Below are positions 27,009 to 36,850 of a stretch of 64,000 bases of DNA, one piece after another. The translations under genes were made by a program, and so were the position numbers. The DNA is from Devosia sp. (GTDB lineage Bacteria > Pseudomonadota > Alphaproteobacteria > Rhizobiales > Devosiaceae), in NCBI RefSeq assembly GCF_017744655.1, contig NZ_JAGIAW010000001.1:558001-622000 (forward strand), written 5' to 3'. The notes beneath the pieces were generated by a model. The model made no database searches. It was not told the origin of the DNA and saw only the letters and a program-made list of their open reading frames with translations. The first letter of the stretch is position 1; each line of letters opens with the position of its first letter.

Positions 27009-28193
27009 ATGAGCCAGATGCCTGCCGGCCGCGTGACGCCCGAAATGCGCACTTCGGCCTTTTATGCGAGCTTCTTTACGGGCAGCGGCGCCGCCGTGAT
27101 GTTTCTGCCGATCTGGCTTTCGGGCAAGGGTATCACGCCCGAGCAGATCGGCCTCATCAACGCCGTGCCCATCGCCATGATCCTGCTGTTTAACCTGGTG
27201 ATCGGGCGCGTGGCCGACCGGGCCAAGGATTGGCGGCAGGTCATCGTCATCGGGGCGCTGATCGGCGGCATCGTCCCCATCGGCCTTTTCTTCGTCAACG
27301 AGTTCTGGGGCATTTTGCTTTTTTGGACACTGGTCTGCCTTCCCGGCGGCGCCGTCGGGCCGGTGCTCGATGCGGCGGCCATGCGGCTGGCGCGGCGCAA
27401 TGGTAGCGATTTTGGCGTGATGCGGGCCTGGGGCACGGTGGGCTACATGGTCTTCAACGGGCTCACCGGCTATCTCGTCGTCTGGTTCGGTGCCGATGTC
27501 TTCGTGCCGCTCTTTGTCGGCCTTGCCATATTGCGCGCTCTGGTGGCGCTGCAATTGCCTGCTTTCCGGGCGCCGGCCGAGGAAAAGACGGTGAAGGCTG
27601 CCACCTCGGCTCCGGCCGCTCGCCTGCGCGACATTGCCAAGCCATGGTTCCTGCTGCCGCTGTTCGGCTTCTGCATGGTCTTCGGCACGCATTTCATTCT
27701 CAACGCCTTTGCCTCGCTGCTCTGGAAGGAGCAGGGCATTTCCGAAGATGTCATCGGGCCGCTGATCGCGCTGGGGGCAGCGTCGGAAGCGGCGATGATG
27801 TTTTTGTGGAAGCGGTTCGGCGGCGGGATTTCGGCCCGCGTCGTGATCCTGATTTCGGCCATCGCGTCGGCGCTGCGCTGGTTTGCCATGGGTTTTGAGC
27901 CCGGCATCGGCTTCCTCGTGGCGCTGCAATTGACTCACGGCATCACCTTCGCTCTGGGCTATATGGGCTGCGTGCATTTCATCGCCAATTGGACGAGCGA
28001 GGACATCGCGGCCGAAACGCAGAGCCTCTATGTCGTCGGGCAGCAATTGCTGTCCATCATTGCGGTGATCGGCTTTGGCTGGCTCGTCAAGGATATGGGC
28101 GCAGGGGCCTATTTCGTGGCCGCGGCCCTGGCGCTGCTGGGCGGATTCTGTGTGTGGCTGTCGCTGCGGCTGATGCCGGCGCAGGGGAAGTAG
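27009..28193 (+). CDS. MFS transporter, MFS_1-like, copy 2
   Basis: 394 residues, 12 membrane segments, clear paralogue of the preceding gene: PEQIGLINAVPIAMILLFN, GRVADRAKDWR, FGVMRAWGTVGYMVFNGL, and HFIANWTSEDIAAETQSL line up with the same landmarks of copy 1. Tandem duplication followed by divergence is the likely origin. Followed by palindromic repeats. Confidence 0.85.
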   Translation: MSQMPAGRVTPEMRTSAFYASFFTGSGAAVMFLPIWLSGKGITPEQIGLINAVPIAMILLFNLVIGRVADRAKDWRQVIVIGALIGGIVPIGLFFVNEFWGILLFWTLVCLPGGAVGPVLDAAAMRLARRNGSDFGVMRAWGTVGYMVFNGLTGYLVVWFGADVFVPLFVGLAILRALVALQLPAFRAPAEEKTVKAATSAPAARLRDIAKPWFLLPLFGFCMVFGTHFILNAFASLLWKEQGISEDVIGPLIALGAASEAAMMFLWKRFGGGISARVVILISAIASALRWFAMGFEPGIGFLVALQLTHGITFALGYMGCVHFIANWTSEDIAAETQSLYVVGQQLLSIIAVIGFGWLVKDMGAGAYFVAAALALLGGFCVWLSLRLMPAQGK

Positions 28194-28251
28194 TTCCACT
28201 GTCACCCCGGCGAAACCGGGAGCGTTTGCTTGAACTGTCAGTCCACCACGG

Positions 28252-28320
28252 CGTCATTCCCGCGAAAGCGGGAATCTCTGTTTCTTCGCAGGGGATTCCC
28301 GCTTTCGCGGGAATGACGCG
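28252..28320. repeat. Intergenic palindromic repeat, family A
   Basis: Arms TCATTCCCGCGAAAGCGGGA and TCCCGCTTTCGCGGGAATGA, with a degenerate single arm (TCACCCCGGCGAAACCGGG) at 28202-28220 just upstream. Confidence 0.9.
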
Positions 28321-28403
28321 GTGATGGGGGACTGAGGTTGGTCAAAGAGAAAAGACTGCAGATGCGTTCGGAGTGAACGCTCTTATTCTTCATGGCATCA
28401 AAA

Positions 28404-28434
28404 CAAAAAAGCCCCGGATCGCTCCGGGGCTTTT
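28404..28434 (-). terminator. Terminator of the GPR-like gene
   Basis: On the minus strand, GCCCCGGAGCGATCCGGGGC followed by TTTTTTGTTTTG. It lies 19 bp after the stop of the large coiled-coil gene. Confidence 0.92.
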
Positions 28435-28452
28435 GTGTCTCTTTGCCTTGCC

Positions 28453-31400
28453 TTAGCTCAGGCGGCCGCTCGCATGGGCGAGGGTGGTGTAGACCTTGCC
28501 GCGATCCGAGAGCAGGTATTCGCGGGTTTCGGCAGCAGGACGCGGGCCGGCGGCGGCGCGCTTCAGCAGTTGTTCGAAATCGCTCATATAGGCCTGCGCG
28601 GTGCGGGCGAATTCCGGATCGCGCTGCAGGCGCTTGCGGACTTCGTCATAGGTTCCCTGGCCGGTCAGCGAATAGATGCGGCGCGAGAACACGTTGGATT
28701 CGCCGGCCTGATAGCGAGCCCAGGCATCGGCCAGGGCGTTGTCGTCGATGGCGTTGGCGATTTCCTCGGTCAGCGTGGAAAGACCCTGGGTCGGCTGGCC
28801 GGCCTGGCTGGCCGAAGCGTTGCGCAGCACGTCGCGCAGCCAACCGCCTTCACCGGCTTCGGCTTCCTGACGCTGCGGCGCGGGAGCTGCCTGACGGGCG
28901 ACCGGAGCAGGCTGTGGCTGCTGGACAGGAGCCGGGGCCGGCTGCTGAGCCTGAACGGCTGGACGGGCAGGGGCGCGGGCCGGTTCTGCCGGGCGAGCCG
29001 TGGTGCGGATCGGATCGACGAGAGTCTGCGTGGCAGGCTCAGGGCGATAGGTTTCCGGCTCCGGCTGGCGCGGCGGCTGATAAGGAGCCGGTTCGGGCTG
29101 GCGGGGAGCCGCAGCGCGCGGCTGGCTGCCGCGGCGGTCGGTGAGGTCGTGGGTTGCCGGCTGGTTGCGCACGATGGCGTTGAGTTCGGACAGGGCCTCG
29201 ATCTGCTCGGCAACGACGCGGCGCATGGCGGCGGCGCTGGCGCGAGTTTCCTCGGGCAGCTCGTTGACGCCACGAGCCAGTTCAGCGCGCGTCGATTCCA
29301 GTTCGTGACCAACTTCGCGGGCCGTTTCGCGCATCGCGCGAGCGGTCTCTGCAAAGCGCTGGGTCGCTTCCTCGATTGCCTGCTGCATTTCGCCGGCAAG
29401 ACGGCGCTGGGCCTCCTGCAGGGCGGCATTGGTGCGGCGGCTTTCGCCGTCGGCCGTCTCGCGGAAATCGCCCAGACGGGTGGAGACCTCTTCGGTCGTC
29501 TGGTCGAGCGTCTGGCGGAAGGTCGAGGTCGACTGGTCGATGGCCTGGCGCAGCTGGCTGGTATTGGCAGCGATGGTGTTACGCACCGAGCTGGTCGTGT
29601 CGGTGATCGTGTCGGCCAGCGAGCTCGTGGTCGAGGTCAGGACATCGGTCACGCTGCCAGCGGTCGAGGCGAGCAGGTCGCTGACGCGGTTGGCATTGTC
29701 CTCGAGGTTGGCATTGACCTGCTCGGCCTGTGCAGCGAGGGCGGCGCGGACCGAAGACGAGGTCTGGCTGAGGGCGGCAGCCGCTGCTTCGGCGGCGCGC
29801 TGGACTGCGTTGTCGACCTGCGAGGTGCGCTCGTTGAGCGTCGTCGTGAAGCGCTCATTGGTGACATAGAGCGCGTCGTTGACGCTGGTCGTGGCGTTGT
29901 TGAGGGCTTCGGCAACGTTGTTGCTGGTCGAGCTCAGTGCCTCGTCCATGGCGCGGCGAGCGGCGATCATGCGGCGTTCGGTATCGTTGACCGTGTCGGC
30001 AATCGACTGGGCGAACATGCGCATGCGGCCGTCGATGTCGTCGGCGCGGGTGGTGAAGCTGGCGGCCAGCGCATCCATTGCACCGCGACGCTCTTCGAGC
30101 GAGTCGAGCGCATTGGAGCTGGTCGCCTCGAGGGCGCGCGAGGCCTGGGACATGCTGACGACTTCGACGTCGAGCTTGCCGAGGATTTCGGCGAATTCGC
30201 CCACCATGGCCTGAATGGTGTTCTGGAGCGCGCCGACATGGCGGCTGACCATGACGCCGGCTTCTTCGGTCTGGCCCATGGCGTCGCGCATGGTGCCGGC
30301 ATAATTGGCCGTCTGCTGGGCGATCGAGGTTTCGAGGGTCGCCAGGTTCGTGGTCGAAGCATCGAGCACGCGCTGAAGCAGCAGATTGGAGTCGTTGAGC
30401 TTGTTGAGCGCAGAGGTGACGTCGGTGAGGATCCGGCTCGAGGAGACGGACATGATTTCCTCGGCATCGCGGGCATTGCCGGCGAGGGCCTCACGCAGCA
30501 GATTGCCGTGGCTGCGCAGGGCCGATTGCAGCTCGTCCGACTTCTGATCGACGAGAGCGGCAAACTGCGAGGTGTGGCCTTCGACCGACTGGTTGATCTC
30601 GCTGAGGCGCTGTTCGATCGAATCGACGGTCTGGACCGCCTTGACCGAAACGATCTGGTCGATCGAGCCGGCGGCGATGCGGATCTGGTCGAGCGCGGTG
30701 CGGACGGCGGAGTCCATGCGATCGGCCGTCGCGGCCACGTCGGAAGAGATCGCGTGGGTGGCGGCGGTGATGCGCGTCGAGATGGTTTCCTCGATGCGGT
30801 CGGCGCCGGCTTCGAGATCGGCCATGGATTGGGTGATCGAGGTGTTGATGGACGCGTTGAGCGCCGCGAGGCGTTCCGCCGTGATGTCGGCGCGGGCCGT
30901 AATAGCTTCGGGCAGGCTGCCGAGGCGCTTGTCGACGAGATCGACCATGGAATTGCGGGCGGCTTCGACGCCGGTTTCCACGATCTGCGTCGCTTTACGC
31001 ACGTTCTCGTCGAAGCTGGCGCTGGCCGCGTCGATGCGCGAGGTGACGCCGGTCTGGGCTTCGTCGACACGCGACAGGGCCGAGTTGAGCTTTTCGGTCA
31101 TCGCCATGCCGATTTCGGCAACCTTGCCGGCAACCGTGGCGGACATGTCGCCCAGGCGGCCTGCCATGGTCTCGGAAACCGTGCGCAGCGATGCGTCGAT
31201 GGATTCGCGGGCCGAGGCGCTGTGCTGGTCGAGCGTCTGGGCCAGTTCGGCTGTGTGCAGGCCGACGGTCTCGCCCATGGAGCTGGTCTGGGTCGACAGC
31301 ATGTCGGAGAGGGCTTCGGTGCGCGCGGCAAGTGCGTTCGAAAGCTGGAGGGTGCGCGTGCCAACGGCGGCGGCCAGTTCCTGCGTGCGGGTGTCGAGCG

Positions 31401-33960
31401 TCTCGGTGAGCTCGCTGGTGCGACGATCGAAGGATGCGTTGAGTTCGCTGGTGCGTGTATCGAGGGCACCGGCCATGGCCGCAGTGCGAGCGTCGAGATC
31501 GCCGACGAAGCGGCCTGCGCGTTCCTCGATGGCGGCAGCAAACTGGTTCTGCTTCTCGTCGAGGGTCGAGGCAAGGGTCTGCGTGCGCTCTTCGAGCTGG
31601 CCGGACAGGGCGCCCGTGCGGCTTTCGATTTCGAGCGACAGCGTATTGGTGCGCTCGGATAGCGTATCGGCGAGGCGTTGGGTACGGCCGGCAATGGCCT
31701 GATCGAAGGCCTGGGTGCTGGTCGTGAGCGTCTGGCCCAGTTCCTGCGAGCGAACGCGAATGGCTTCGCTGAGTTCGGTGCTGCGGCCGGCAAGCGTCTG
31801 CTCGATGGCTTCGGCGCCCGAGGCGATAGCCTGGCTGATTTCGCCGACGCGGCCCTCGAGATTGAGATCGATCGTCTGCGCATAGGAATCGAGACGGTTC
31901 GCCAGTTCATGCGAACGGCTGTTCAACACGTCATCGATACGGCCGGTGCGGCTATCGAGGTCGGCATTGAGCGCCTGGGCATAGGTATCGAGGCGACCGG
32001 CCAATTGCTCGGCGCGATTGTTCAGCACGTCGTCGATGCGGCCGGTGCGGATGTCGAGATCGACATTGAGTGTCTGGGCATAGGAGTCGAGGCGGCTCGC
32101 GAGCTGCTCGGAACGGCCGGAAAGGACGCTGTCGATGCGGCCGGTCTGGGTGTCGAGCGTCTCGGTGAGCGTTTCGGCATAGGTGTCGAGGCGCTCGGAG
32201 ATTTCGCGGGTGCGGTTGGAGAGGCTTTCGGTGATTGCGGCGGCCTTGGCGCCGATCACTTCGTTCATCTCGCGGGTACGATCGCTGACGATGTCGTTGA
32301 AGCGGCCGGATTCTTCGTTGAGCGCCATTTCGAGCACGTTGGCACGGGTGGCAAAGCTGGTGCCGTGCTGGTCGAGACGGGAAAGCAGGCTGTCACCCTT
32401 ATCGCCGATGACGCTGTCGAGGGCCGAAAGGCGCTGGTCGAGGAGGCCAGTGATTTCGCCGAGGCGTGCATCGAACTGGCCAAGCGAATCCTGACCCGCG
32501 GTCGAAACGGTGATGCGGGCACGCTCGGCGGTATCGTCGAGGGCGCCGTTGATCTCGATGAGCGCCGTCTGCAGGCGGCTCTCGAGCGAGTTGAGCTGGA
32601 TTGAAACCGATTCATCGAGCTGGCGTGACAGGCCGCCAAGCATGGCCTCGGCATCGCGAGCGCGGCTCGAAACGTCTTCACCGATGCGAGTGCCGAGATA
32701 TTCGAGCGCCTTGGTGACGATGTCGCCGCGTTCACCAAGCTGATCGACGATCTTGCTGCCACTGATAGCGAGCAGGTTGGCAAGGGCGTCGGTCTTGTCC
32801 TCGATGGAGGCCGTCAGCATGACGGTCTGGCTATCGAGGGTATTGCCGATGGAGCCGGCGCGGCTATCGAGCGCTTCGGTGAGGGTGTCGATGTGGCGTT
32901 CGATGGCCGCGGTGAAGGCCGCGGTCCGGCTGTCAAAATTGCTGGTGACGCGGGCGGCGCTATCTTCGACGACGCCGGCGGTTCGATCTGCGGTGCTGTC
33001 GAGCGCGGCAAGGAAATCGGTGGTACGGTTGTCCATCAACTGCGCGAAATTCTCCGAGCGTTCGGAGAAGGCGGCGTTGAGGGCTTCGCCACCGCTTTCG
33101 AGGGCGCGGGAGAGATTGCCGCCGCTTTCGGTGATGGTGCCGGCAATGCGCTGGCTGATCATATCGAGATCGAAGACGAGGCCGGTATGGCTCTCGGTGA
33201 TCGCCTCGCGCACGCGCTCGGTATTGGTGAGCACGCTTTCGCGCTGGCTCGCGAGTTCGGCGATCAGCGCACGCATGCGCGATTCATTGTCGGAATAGGT
33301 GCGTTCGAGCGCGGTGACCTCGTTGTGGATCATCACTTCGAGCTCGCCGGCGCGGGAGAGGGCGCGTTCGAGACCATCGCCCAGCGCATTGACCTCGCGG
33401 CGCACGGCCTGACCGACCGAGGCGACCTTGTCTGATGCGGTAACTTCCGGCTCGGCGAGGCGAATGGCGGCCTGCGTGATCGAGGAGGCGGCATTGCGCA
33501 GGTCCTGCGCGCGACGGATCAAGGTCGCGACAGCAAAGAAACCAAGGACGGGCAGGACGACGATCGCCACCACGGCGACGAATTCGATACTGCCGGCAAA
33601 CTGGGCGAAATTGGCCATTTCCGGGCCATAGCGCAGCACGGCGGCGGTGCCGGCAACGGCAACCCATAGAATAGAGAGAACGGTGGCAAGCCAGGTCGGG
33701 GTCGCAGACGAGCGGTTCTGCAGACCATAGAGCAGGCGCGCTGCGGAGGCACGATCATCATTGGCCACGGCGCCGGCCTGTTGCGCGATCTTGTCGGCGG
33801 CACGGAGCCGTTCCGAACGCGGCTGGGCCGGCTCAGGCTTCTTTTCGGCCTTCGGTCGGGTCGTCGGATCGAGGCTGAACACCGATTCCTTGAGCGCGTC
33901 TTCTACCGCTGAAAAAGCCAACGCGGCCGGATCGTTCTGGGTGTTCTGATTGTTGGCCAT
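28453..33960 (-). CDS. Growth pole ring (GPR/RgsE)-like giant coiled-coil membrane protein
   Basis: 1,835 residues. Residues 1-88 are cytoplasmic and charged, two membrane segments follow (about 90-109 and 125-147), then roughly 1,450 residues of nearly continuous Ser/Thr/Ala/Glu-rich helical repeats of apolipoprotein or kinesin-stalk character, a Pro/Gln-rich linker (about 1600-1720), and a conserved C-terminal domain with FSRRIYSLTGQGTYDEVRKR and the ending YTTLAHASGRLS. This layout matches GPR of Agrobacterium tumefaciens and RgsE of Sinorhizobium, which form a ring at the growing pole in Hyphomicrobiales. Three near-identical 32-residue repeats with cores TGRIDDVLN and RLDSYAQTL lie around residues 600-700. 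Divergent from an HPt gene. Confidence 0.8.
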   Translation of the reverse strand: MANNQNTQNDPAALAFSAVEDALKESVFSLDPTTRPKAEKKPEPAQPRSERLRAADKIAQQAGAVANDDRASAARLLYGLQNRSSATPTWLATVLSILWVAVAGTAAVLRYGPEMANFAQFAGSIEFVAVVAIVVLPVLGFFAVATLIRRAQDLRNAASSITQAAIRLAEPEVTASDKVASVGQAVRREVNALGDGLERALSRAGELEVMIHNEVTALERTYSDNESRMRALIAELASQRESVLTNTERVREAITESHTGLVFDLDMISQRIAGTITESGGNLSRALESGGEALNAAFSERSENFAQLMDNRTTDFLAALDSTADRTAGVVEDSAARVTSNFDSRTAAFTAAIERHIDTLTEALDSRAGSIGNTLDSQTVMLTASIEDKTDALANLLAISGSKIVDQLGERGDIVTKALEYLGTRIGEDVSSRARDAEAMLGGLSRQLDESVSIQLNSLESRLQTALIEINGALDDTAERARITVSTAGQDSLGQFDARLGEITGLLDQRLSALDSVIGDKGDSLLSRLDQHGTSFATRANVLEMALNEESGRFNDIVSDRTREMNEVIGAKAAAITESLSNRTREISERLDTYAETLTETLDTQTGRIDSVLSGRSEQLASRLDSYAQTLNVDLDIRTGRIDDVLNNRAEQLAGRLDTYAQALNADLDSRTGRIDDVLNSRSHELANRLDSYAQTIDLNLEGRVGEISQAIASGAEAIEQTLAGRSTELSEAIRVRSQELGQTLTTSTQAFDQAIAGRTQRLADTLSERTNTLSLEIESRTGALSGQLEERTQTLASTLDEKQNQFAAAIEERAGRFVGDLDARTAAMAGALDTRTSELNASFDRRTSELTETLDTRTQELAAAVGTRTLQLSNALAARTEALSDMLSTQTSSMGETVGLHTAELAQTLDQHSASARESIDASLRTVSETMAGRLGDMSATVAGKVAEIGMAMTEKLNSALSRVDEAQTGVTSRIDAASASFDENVRKATQIVETGVEAARNSMVDLVDKRLGSLPEAITARADITAERLAALNASINTSITQSMADLEAGADRIEETISTRITAATHAISSDVAATADRMDSAVRTALDQIRIAAGSIDQIVSVKAVQTVDSIEQRLSEINQSVEGHTSQFAALVDQKSDELQSALRSHGNLLREALAGNARDAEEIMSVSSSRILTDVTSALNKLNDSNLLLQRVLDASTTNLATLETSIAQQTANYAGTMRDAMGQTEEAGVMVSRHVGALQNTIQAMVGEFAEILGKLDVEVVSMSQASRALEATSSNALDSLEERRGAMDALAASFTTRADDIDGRMRMFAQSIADTVNDTERRMIAARRAMDEALSSTSNNVAEALNNATTSVNDALYVTNERFTTTLNERTSQVDNAVQRAAEAAAAALSQTSSSVRAALAAQAEQVNANLEDNANRVSDLLASTAGSVTDVLTSTTSSLADTITDTTSSVRNTIAANTSQLRQAIDQSTSTFRQTLDQTTEEVSTRLGDFRETADGESRRTNAALQEAQRRLAGEMQQAIEEATQRFAETARAMRETAREVGHELESTRAELARGVNELPEETRASAAAMRRVVAEQIEALSELNAIVRNQPATHDLTDRRGSQPRAAAPRQPEPAPYQPPRQPEPETYRPEPATQTLVDPIRTTARPAEPARAPARPAVQAQQPAPAPVQQPQPAPVARQAAPAPQRQEAEAGEGGWLRDVLRNASASQAGQPTQGLSTLTEEIANAIDDNALADAWARYQAGESNVFSRRIYSLTGQGTYDEVRKRLQRDPEFARTAQAYMSDFEQLLKRAAAGPRPAAETREYLLSDRGKVYTTLAHASGRLS
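31900..32180 (-). repeat. Tandem ~96-bp repeats inside the GPR-like gene
   Basis: Three in-frame units encoding (L/I)D-RTGRID-VLN-R--ELA-RLD-YAQ-L. The DNA is also similar between units (GGCCGGTGCGG, CATAGGTATCGAGGCG or close variants), so recombination could change copy number. Confidence 0.8.
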
Positions 33961-34312
33961 ACTCTCTACAACTCTCGCGTCCGCACTCTAGCGACAAAGC
34001 GGGCTTCTGGAAGAGACTAGCCTCGACCCCTTTAAGGGGCCGTGGTCAAATCGGAACAATTCGATGCAAATGCACCTCGTTCCAGACCCCTCCGCCGCCG
34101 CACGCTGGCTCACCGTTCACTATTACATTCAATTTGATGCAATCCGAACAATTTCCTAGCGAAAGGTTAATTTTCGCGTGGAAACGGGGGACATGAAACC
34201 GCAAACCAAGGCGAAGTTGGGGCTTAACGGCCCGTTCATGCGGCCGCTCTAGGGTTGTACCCAAGCGAAAGTTCTCTCGCCCCTGCGGGAGGACATGTAC
34301 GGAGTATTCGAC
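33961..34312. other. Divergent promoter region, GPR-like gene and HPt gene
   Basis: 352 bp, more AT-rich in the middle (around 34.12-34.18 kb). It must contain both promoters; I see no additional gene and no unambiguous -35/-10 pair. Confidence 0.5.
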
Positions 34313-34708
34313 ATGGCCCCCGGCGGCACTGCTGTCAAAGCGGAACCCCATTCCGATATACCCACCCGGCCAAAGCGGCCAGTCGACCTTGTGCATCTCG
34401 CTAAGCAGTGCTTGGGGGACGAAGCGCTTGAACTCGAAGTGCTGCGCCTCTTCGATACGACGCTCAAGGACTATTTCGGCAGGTTGAAACTGGCGTCCAG
34501 CTTCGACGATCTGTCTCTGGTACTACATTCGATCAAGGGCGCCGCCGGGGGTGTTGGCGCCTGGGCTGTCGCGGACCTCGCCAAGGTCATGGAACATGAA
34601 ATCCGTAGTGGGCGTCCGCTGACCCACGAGCGCATCGAAGATCTTGGACTTGCTGTCGAAGATGTGCGCAGCTTCATTGGCCGCATGGTGGCTAACGAAG
34701 CCGTTTGA
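34313..34708 (+). CDS. Histidine phosphotransfer (HPt) domain protein
   Basis: 131 residues from the ATG at 34313 (GGAG 9 nt upstream). A single HPt four-helix domain: LVLHSIKGAAGGVGA with H72 as the phospho-accepting histidine, then LAKVMEHEIRSG and a final helix. It has no kinase or receiver domain, so it must act as a free phosphorelay shuttle. It is divergent from the pole-growth protein and 34 bp before a YciI-like gene. Partners are not in the window. Confidence 0.85.
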   Translation: MAPGGTAVKAEPHSDIPTRPKRPVDLVHLAKQCLGDEALELEVLRLFDTTLKDYFGRLKLASSFDDLSLVLHSIKGAAGGVGAWAVADLAKVMEHEIRSGRPLTHERIEDLGLAVEDVRSFIGRMVANEAV

Positions 34709-34742
34709 TCCGCCGTGGCTGCGCAACGCGAAAGGGTTCATG

Positions 34743-35108
34743 ATGGTTGAGATCACCGACGAATTCATGAAAGCGATGCTGGGCAAGTCGCGCACCTATA
34801 CCGCACTACTGCTGCGCACCACGGCCAAGTACAAACCCGATGCGCCCCCGGATTCCGAGCAAAGGCGAATAATCTGGGAGCATGGGCGGCGCAATTTCCA
34901 GCTGCGAGAGAGCGGCGTGATGCCGATCGTCGGTCCCCTTCTGAAGCCTCCTTATGCAGGGCTCGCCATATTTGTCGTGTCGGCGGAAGAGACGAAAGAG
35001 ATCATGCAAGGTGACCCCGCGGTCATTGCGGGTTATTTCGAGTTTGAAATACTACCCTGGAGAAGTTTCCCCGGAGACCTGCTGACCGACCCAAGATTTG
35101 ACGTTTAG
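34743..35108 (+). CDS. YciI-like (YCII-related) protein
   Basis: 121 residues. The second half shows the ferredoxin-like YciI pattern: VMPIVGPLLKPPYAGLAIFV, then EETKEIMQGDPAVIAGYFEFEILPW, where the DPxxxAGxFxxE core is family-typical. The function of the family is largely unknown; some members are dehydrohalogenase or lactonase relatives. Two adjacent ATGs (34740, 34743) follow AAAGGG. Confidence 0.72.
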   Translation: MVEITDEFMKAMLGKSRTYTALLLRTTAKYKPDAPPDSEQRRIIWEHGRRNFQLRESGVMPIVGPLLKPPYAGLAIFVVSAEETKEIMQGDPAVIAGYFEFEILPWRSFPGDLLTDPRFDV

Positions 35109-35248
35109 TGCGTTGCAGCCTGTCCAGGCGACCGCCTTGATATGGAGCGGTCGTTTGACCGCGCGGTTGCCAGATTCTATAGAGCGCCCCATATGACGTT
35201 TTCAGTCGGGCCGCTTTTGAGGCTCCGGCCTAGCCATCAGCAGTTTCC

Positions 35249-36850
35249 ATGTCCGCTATTTCCGCTGCCGAGGTTTCTCCTCGGTCTCATACCGAACCGT
35301 TCCGTACCCGCCGTACCTTTGCGATCATTTCGCACCCGGACGCCGGCAAGACGACGCTGACCGAGCGGTTGCTGTCGGCTGCGGGTGCTATCCAGCAGGC
35401 TGGCGCTGTGCGCGGTAAGTCGGGGCAGCGCTCGACGCGGTCGGACTGGATGGAAATGGAACAGCAGCGCGGCATTTCCATTTCGTCCTCGGTGATGACG
35501 TTCGAGTTCGACGGGCTCACCATGAACCTGCTCGATACGCCCGGTCACTCGGACTTTTCCGAAGATACTTACCGCACGCTGACGGCTGTGGATGCGGCGA
35601 TCATGGTCATCGACGCGGCCAAGGGCATTGAAAGCCAAACCCTAAAACTGTTCGAAGTTTGCCGCCTGCGTGACATTCCGATTATTACCTTCATCAACAA
35701 GGTTGACCGCGAGGGCCTGGCGCCGCTCGATCTGATCGATGAAATTCAGGGCAAGCTGGCGCTCGACCTGACGCCGGTGCTTTGGCCGATCGGGCAGGGT
35801 GTTGATTTCAAGGGTTACATCGACCTTCTCGAAAAGCGCGTGGTGACGCCGCAGGGCAAGACGCTGGCCGAGTTTGACGCCATCGACGATCTGCTCGAGG
35901 TGGAAAGCCTCGTCGATGATCCGGTGTTCATGACGGCGCTCGAAACGCTGGAACTGGCGCGGGCGATGTTGCCGGACTTTGATCTTAAAGTGTTTCACGA
36001 GGGCCATATGAGCCCAGTGCTGTTCGGGTCGGCACTCAAGGGTATTGGTGTCGCTGAACTGCTGCGCACGCTTGGTGATTGGGGCCCGGAGCCGAGGCCG
36101 CAACCGGCACTGCCGGCGCCGATCTCGCCGGATGAAAAGAAGGTTTCCGGTTTTGTGTTCAAGGTTCAGGCGAATATGGACGCCAATCACCGCGACCGCA
36201 TCGCCTTTGTCCGGCTCTGTTCGGGCACGTTTACCCGCGGTATGCGCCTCAAAAACGTACGCTCGGGCAAGGATATGGCTGTGGCTAATCCGATGTTCTT
36301 CTTCGGTAACAATCGCGAGTTGGCCGAAGAGGCAGTAGCTGGCGATATCGTTGGCATTCCCAATCACGGTACGCTGTCGGTTGGCGATACGCTGACCGAA
36401 GGCGCGACGATCAATGTCACCGGCATTCCGAACTTTGCGCCCGAAATCATCCGCCGTGTGCGACTGACGGATGCGATGAAAACTAAGCAGATGTCCAAGG
36501 CGCTTTCGGATCTCGCCGAGGAAGGCGTTACGCAGGTGTTCCGTCGTATGGTCGGTGCGGACTGGATCGTGGGCGTTGTGGGCCAGTTGCAGCTGGAAGT
36601 TCTCGCTAGCCGCGTTGCCAAGGAATATGGCGTGCCGATTACCTTTGAGCCCATGGGTTTTGAGGTGGCGCGCTGGGTCGAGAGCGACGATCCCGATGAG
36701 CTGAAGCGCTTTATTACGGCGCAGAAGACCAATATGGCTGAGGACCGCGCCGATGCGCCGGTTTTCCTGGCGCAGAATGCGTGGTGGGCGGATCGGGCCA
36801 AGCAGGATTGGCCGAAGATCAAGTTTCTCACCACCAAGGAACGGCATTGA
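35249..36850 (+). CDS. prfC: Peptide chain release factor 3
   Basis: 533-residue translational GTPase (E. coli RF3, 529). It recycles RF1/RF2 from the ribosome after termination. Seen: G1 SHPDAGKTTL, G2/G3 with EQQRGISISSSVM and LDTPGHSDFSEDTYRTL, G4 NKVDREG, and the C-terminal domain ending KFLTTKERH. The stop codon shares bases with the TTG start of the next gene. Confidence 0.97.
   Translation: MSAISAAEVSPRSHTEPFRTRRTFAIISHPDAGKTTLTERLLSAAGAIQQAGAVRGKSGQRSTRSDWMEMEQQRGISISSSVMTFEFDGLTMNLLDTPGHSDFSEDTYRTLTAVDAAIMVIDAAKGIESQTLKLFEVCRLRDIPIITFINKVDREGLAPLDLIDEIQGKLALDLTPVLWPIGQGVDFKGYIDLLEKRVVTPQGKTLAEFDAIDDLLEVESLVDDPVFMTALETLELARAMLPDFDLKVFHEGHMSPVLFGSALKGIGVAELLRTLGDWGPEPRPQPALPAPISPDEKKVSGFVFKVQANMDANHRDRIAFVRLCSGTFTRGMRLKNVRSGKDMAVANPMFFFGNNRELAEEAVAGDIVGIPNHGTLSVGDTLTEGATINVTGIPNFAPEIIRRVRLTDAMKTKQMSKALSDLAEEGVTQVFRRMVGADWIVGVVGQLQLEVLASRVAKEYGVPITFEPMGFEVARWVESDDPDELKRFITAQKTNMAEDRADAPVFLAQNAWWADRAKQDWPKIKFLTTKERH

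Noticed and set aside
26712..28205. 497-codon open frame antisense to the MFS genes
   Set aside because: Arg/His/Gln-rich translation with no domain; the plus strand encodes two clear transporters.
28435..31662. 1,075-codon open frame on the plus strand opposite the GPR-like gene
   Set aside because: It is a codon-bias shadow: the minus-strand gene is rich in GAN and GCN codons, which read as non-stop codons in the opposite frame. The translation is compositionally odd, and the minus strand carries conserved ends and a terminator.
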